From an uncultured Thermomicrobiales bacterium (GTDB lineage Bacteria > Chloroflexota > Chloroflexia > Thermomicrobiales > Thermomicrobiaceae), in contig CALAGB010000236.1 of assembly GCA_937891245.1 (NCBI GenBank), positions 1 through 14,168 on the forward strand: a DNA stretch of 14,168 nucleotides, read 5' to 3'. Below, piece by piece: positions 12,732 to 14,168 of the stretch. The position numbers and the translations under genes were made by a program. How positions within the stretch are numbered: the first letter of the stretch is position 1; each line of letters starts with the position of its first letter. The notes beneath the pieces were generated by a model. It made no database searches, had not been told where the DNA came from, and was given only the letters and a program-made list of their open reading frames with translations.

Positions 12732-13133
12732 ATGAAGAGGAGAATACGCGCTGCCACCATTTCTCGACTCTGCCTCCACCGAATGGCGCTCCTGATAATC
12801 GCCGCATTGATCAGCCTTACCTCCTACTTCTGTATGCCATCCGTTTCCGTGGCGCCGGGGCCGCTAGCGTTACACGTCGCGGCTGCGACCAGCCGCGATC
12901 TTTCCGTTAGTTCGCAACGTCCGGTGGCGTACGAGAACTCTTCCTCTCAGGTGAGTTGCTCGCCCATGGAACTGCGTTCAGAGCAACCCGGTCCCACGCT
13001 CGTGGGTTCGGCATCGGTCGCCCCGACGAGTGTCGTCCCCCTTCGAATCGTCGCGATGCCCTCCACACCGCTCGTACAAGGTTATGTGACCAGCCTCGAA
13101 CGACTAACGCTCCTCCAGCGTTTCAGACTCTAA
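12732..13133 (+). CDS. Small membrane-anchored protein ending in LLQRFRL (hypothetical)
   Basis: 133 residues. A basic start with one hydrophobic helix at about 18-34 (MALLIIAALISLTSYFC) suggests secretion or anchoring; the cysteine there is not in a good lipobox. The middle is Ser/Val-rich with a Cys in VSCSPMELRSEQ, and the end is RLTLLQRFRL. Length, plan, the central Cys and the last seven residues match the protein at 8274-8675, so they are paralogues of an unnamed family. No ribosome site is visible, and TATGCT lies six bases before the ATG, so the gene may be transcribed as a leaderless message. It separates the BlaI operon from the multicopper oxidase, which starts 100 bases further on. 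Confidence 0.6.
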   Translation: MKRRIRAATISRLCLHRMALLIIAALISLTSYFCMPSVSVAPGPLALHVAAATSRDLSVSSQRPVAYENSSSQVSCSPMELRSEQPGPTLVGSASVAPTSVVPLRIVAMPSTPLVQGYVTSLERLTLLQRFRL

Positions 13134-13233
13134 TCACCTTCCAGGCAGTTCTCGATCGCCGACTGAGGCATCAAGAACGCGCCTCGTCGCATGGACGAAC
13201 AAATGTTTGTGCCTATCGAGTCGGAAGGTGAAA

Positions 13234-14168
13234 ATGGAGTCATCGCGAGTAATGCTTAGTCGTCGACGGTTGCTGTGGTTTGGCGGTACCGGGATGGGAG
13301 CCTTGGCTCTCGCTGGTTGCCGGATCGAACGGTCCTCTGAAAGCAGGTCATCCTCGCCACCCATCGCAGTGGCTGGAACTCCTGATCCAAGCATCGCTCC
13401 GACTGGCCAGACGCGAGAATATACGTTGGAGGCCGGAGAGCTTGCCGTCGAACTCGATGGGCAGCAGTTCACGACGTGGGGCTACAACGGCGGGCTTCTT
13501 GGTCCGGAAATCCGGCTCAAAGAAGGTGATACGCTTCGCGCAACCGTGTCCAATCGCTTGCCTGAGAGCACCACAATTCACTGGCACGGCCTGCCCATCC
13601 CCAATCGGATGGATGGCGTTCCGAACGTCACGCAACCTCCGATCAAGCCCGGCACCAGCTTCACTTACGAATTCGTCGCCCCAGTTTCCGGCACCTTCAT
13701 GTATCACACCCACGTCGGGCTTCAGCTTGATCGCGGGCTCTTCGGTCCATTGATTATCGAACCTGCCCGCGAGTCGCTGAGCTACGATCAGGAATTCACC
13801 CTCGTGTTGGATGACTGGCTCGATGGACTGCCAGGCACACCAGACGATGCGATGCGGCAGCTCGTCGCCGGAGGCGACCGGATGATGGGCGGGATGTCCG
13901 GCATGACCGGTATGGGTCAAATGGGCGGTGGACCGGGTACACCCCCTGCCGAGAGTCCACCTGATCTCGTCTACCCGCTCTACTTGATCAACGGGAAGCC
14001 AGGTACCGCGCCGCAGGAGGTCACGGTCAAGCGAGGAGATACGGTTCGGTTGCGTCTGATCAATCCGTCGGCCGCTACGATCTATCGTGTTGCGCTGGCC
14101 GGTCACCGGTTGACGGTGACCCATGCGGACGGCCAGCCGGTCGAACCGGTGGACGTGGACGTGGTTCG
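13234..14168 (+). CDS. Multicopper oxidase, Tat-exported lipoprotein (partial, runs off right edge)
   Basis: The first 311 residues are present; the frame is open at the edge. GGAAGGTG precedes ATG 13234. The N-terminus has a twin-arginine motif (SRRRLL, 9-14) and a lipobox LALAGC ending at Cys29, so it is probably folded, exported by Tat and lipid-anchored. The first cupredoxin domain has TIHWHGLPIP (His116, His118) and FMYHTH (His158, His160), the first two of the four His motifs binding the type 2/3 copper cluster. A Met-rich insert at 217-230 (MMGGMSGMTGMGQM) recalls the cuprous-oxidase insert of CueO. The second domain begins about 245; the type 1 copper site and remaining His motifs lie beyond the window. 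It likely oxidises Cu(I) outside the cell; a nitrite-reductase or laccase role cannot be excluded. Confidence 0.9.
   Translation, partial: MESSRVMLSRRRLLWFGGTGMGALALAGCRIERSSESRSSSPPIAVAGTPDPSIAPTGQTREYTLEAGELAVELDGQQFTTWGYNGGLLGPEIRLKEGDTLRATVSNRLPESTTIHWHGLPIPNRMDGVPNVTQPPIKPGTSFTYEFVAPVSGTFMYHTHVGLQLDRGLFGPLIIEPARESLSYDQEFTLVLDDWLDGLPGTPDDAMRQLVAGGDRMMGGMSGMTGMGQMGGGPGTPPAESPPDLVYPLYLINGKPGTAPQEVTVKRGDTVRLRLINPSAATIYRVALAGHRLTVTHADGQPVEPVDVDVV

Noticed and set aside
13348..14124. A 258-codon minus-strand frame
   Set aside because: It is antisense to the multicopper oxidase, whose HWH and HTH copper motifs settle the coding strand.

Overview
The window is a high-GC bacterial segment, most likely from a Chloroflexota genome of the Thermomicrobia/Sphaerobacter type; an actinobacterium is the main alternative. 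This is inferred from the mix of families: a polyketide-exporter-like ABC permease, a TreT-type trehalose synthase beside galT, DUF3105 and Asp-box proteins with basic N-termini, and SHOCT proteins. No taxonomic marker gene is present. No tRNA, rRNA, CRISPR array or intact transposase was seen.

Layout. (1) 1-311 is the 3' end of an ABC-2 permease. (2) 497-842 is a broken, chimeric lgt fragment. (3) 1108-5142 is a leftward run: SHOCT membrane protein, degenerate receiver protein, YHS metal-domain protein, TreT-like glycosyltransferase carrying its own C-terminal YHS domain, then galT. (4) 5573-6462 is rightward: a decayed DUF326 (Csp-like, four-helix copper-storage type) gene and an exported, cysteine-paired DUF305 protein. 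(5) 6682-9534 is leftward: DUF3105 membrane protein, a small protein ending in LLQRFTL, a Met-rich DUF305 lipoprotein, and an intact lgt. (6) 9535-10041 is a divergent control region with two matching 17-bp palindromes, each overlapping one of two opposed promoters. (7) 10042-14168 is rightward: an anchored Asp-box repeat protein, a SHOCT protein, a BlaI/CopY-type repressor, an M56-like membrane metalloprotease ending in a CPAC motif, a 37-residue Met-rich peptide, a second small protein ending in LLQRFRL, and the first two-thirds or so of a Tat-exported multicopper-oxidase lipoprotein with a Met-rich insert.

Regions 4 to 7 read together as a copper/metal-handling island. Extracytoplasmic DUF305 proteins, a Csp-like remnant, YHS domains and a multicopper oxidase are all known or suspected metal binders. 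Lgt would lipidate the DUF305 and oxidase lipoproteins. The BlaI-like repressor with its membrane protease would supply regulated expression, and the twin palindromes between the divergent operons are its natural candidate operators. That regulatory link is inference. Two partial gene copies (lgt, DUF326) and three duplicated families (SHOCT, DUF305, LLQRF proteins) show the island has been rearranged. Least conventional are the TreT-YHS fusion, the matched cysteine pairs in one DUF305 protein, the operator pair and the LLQRF protein family.
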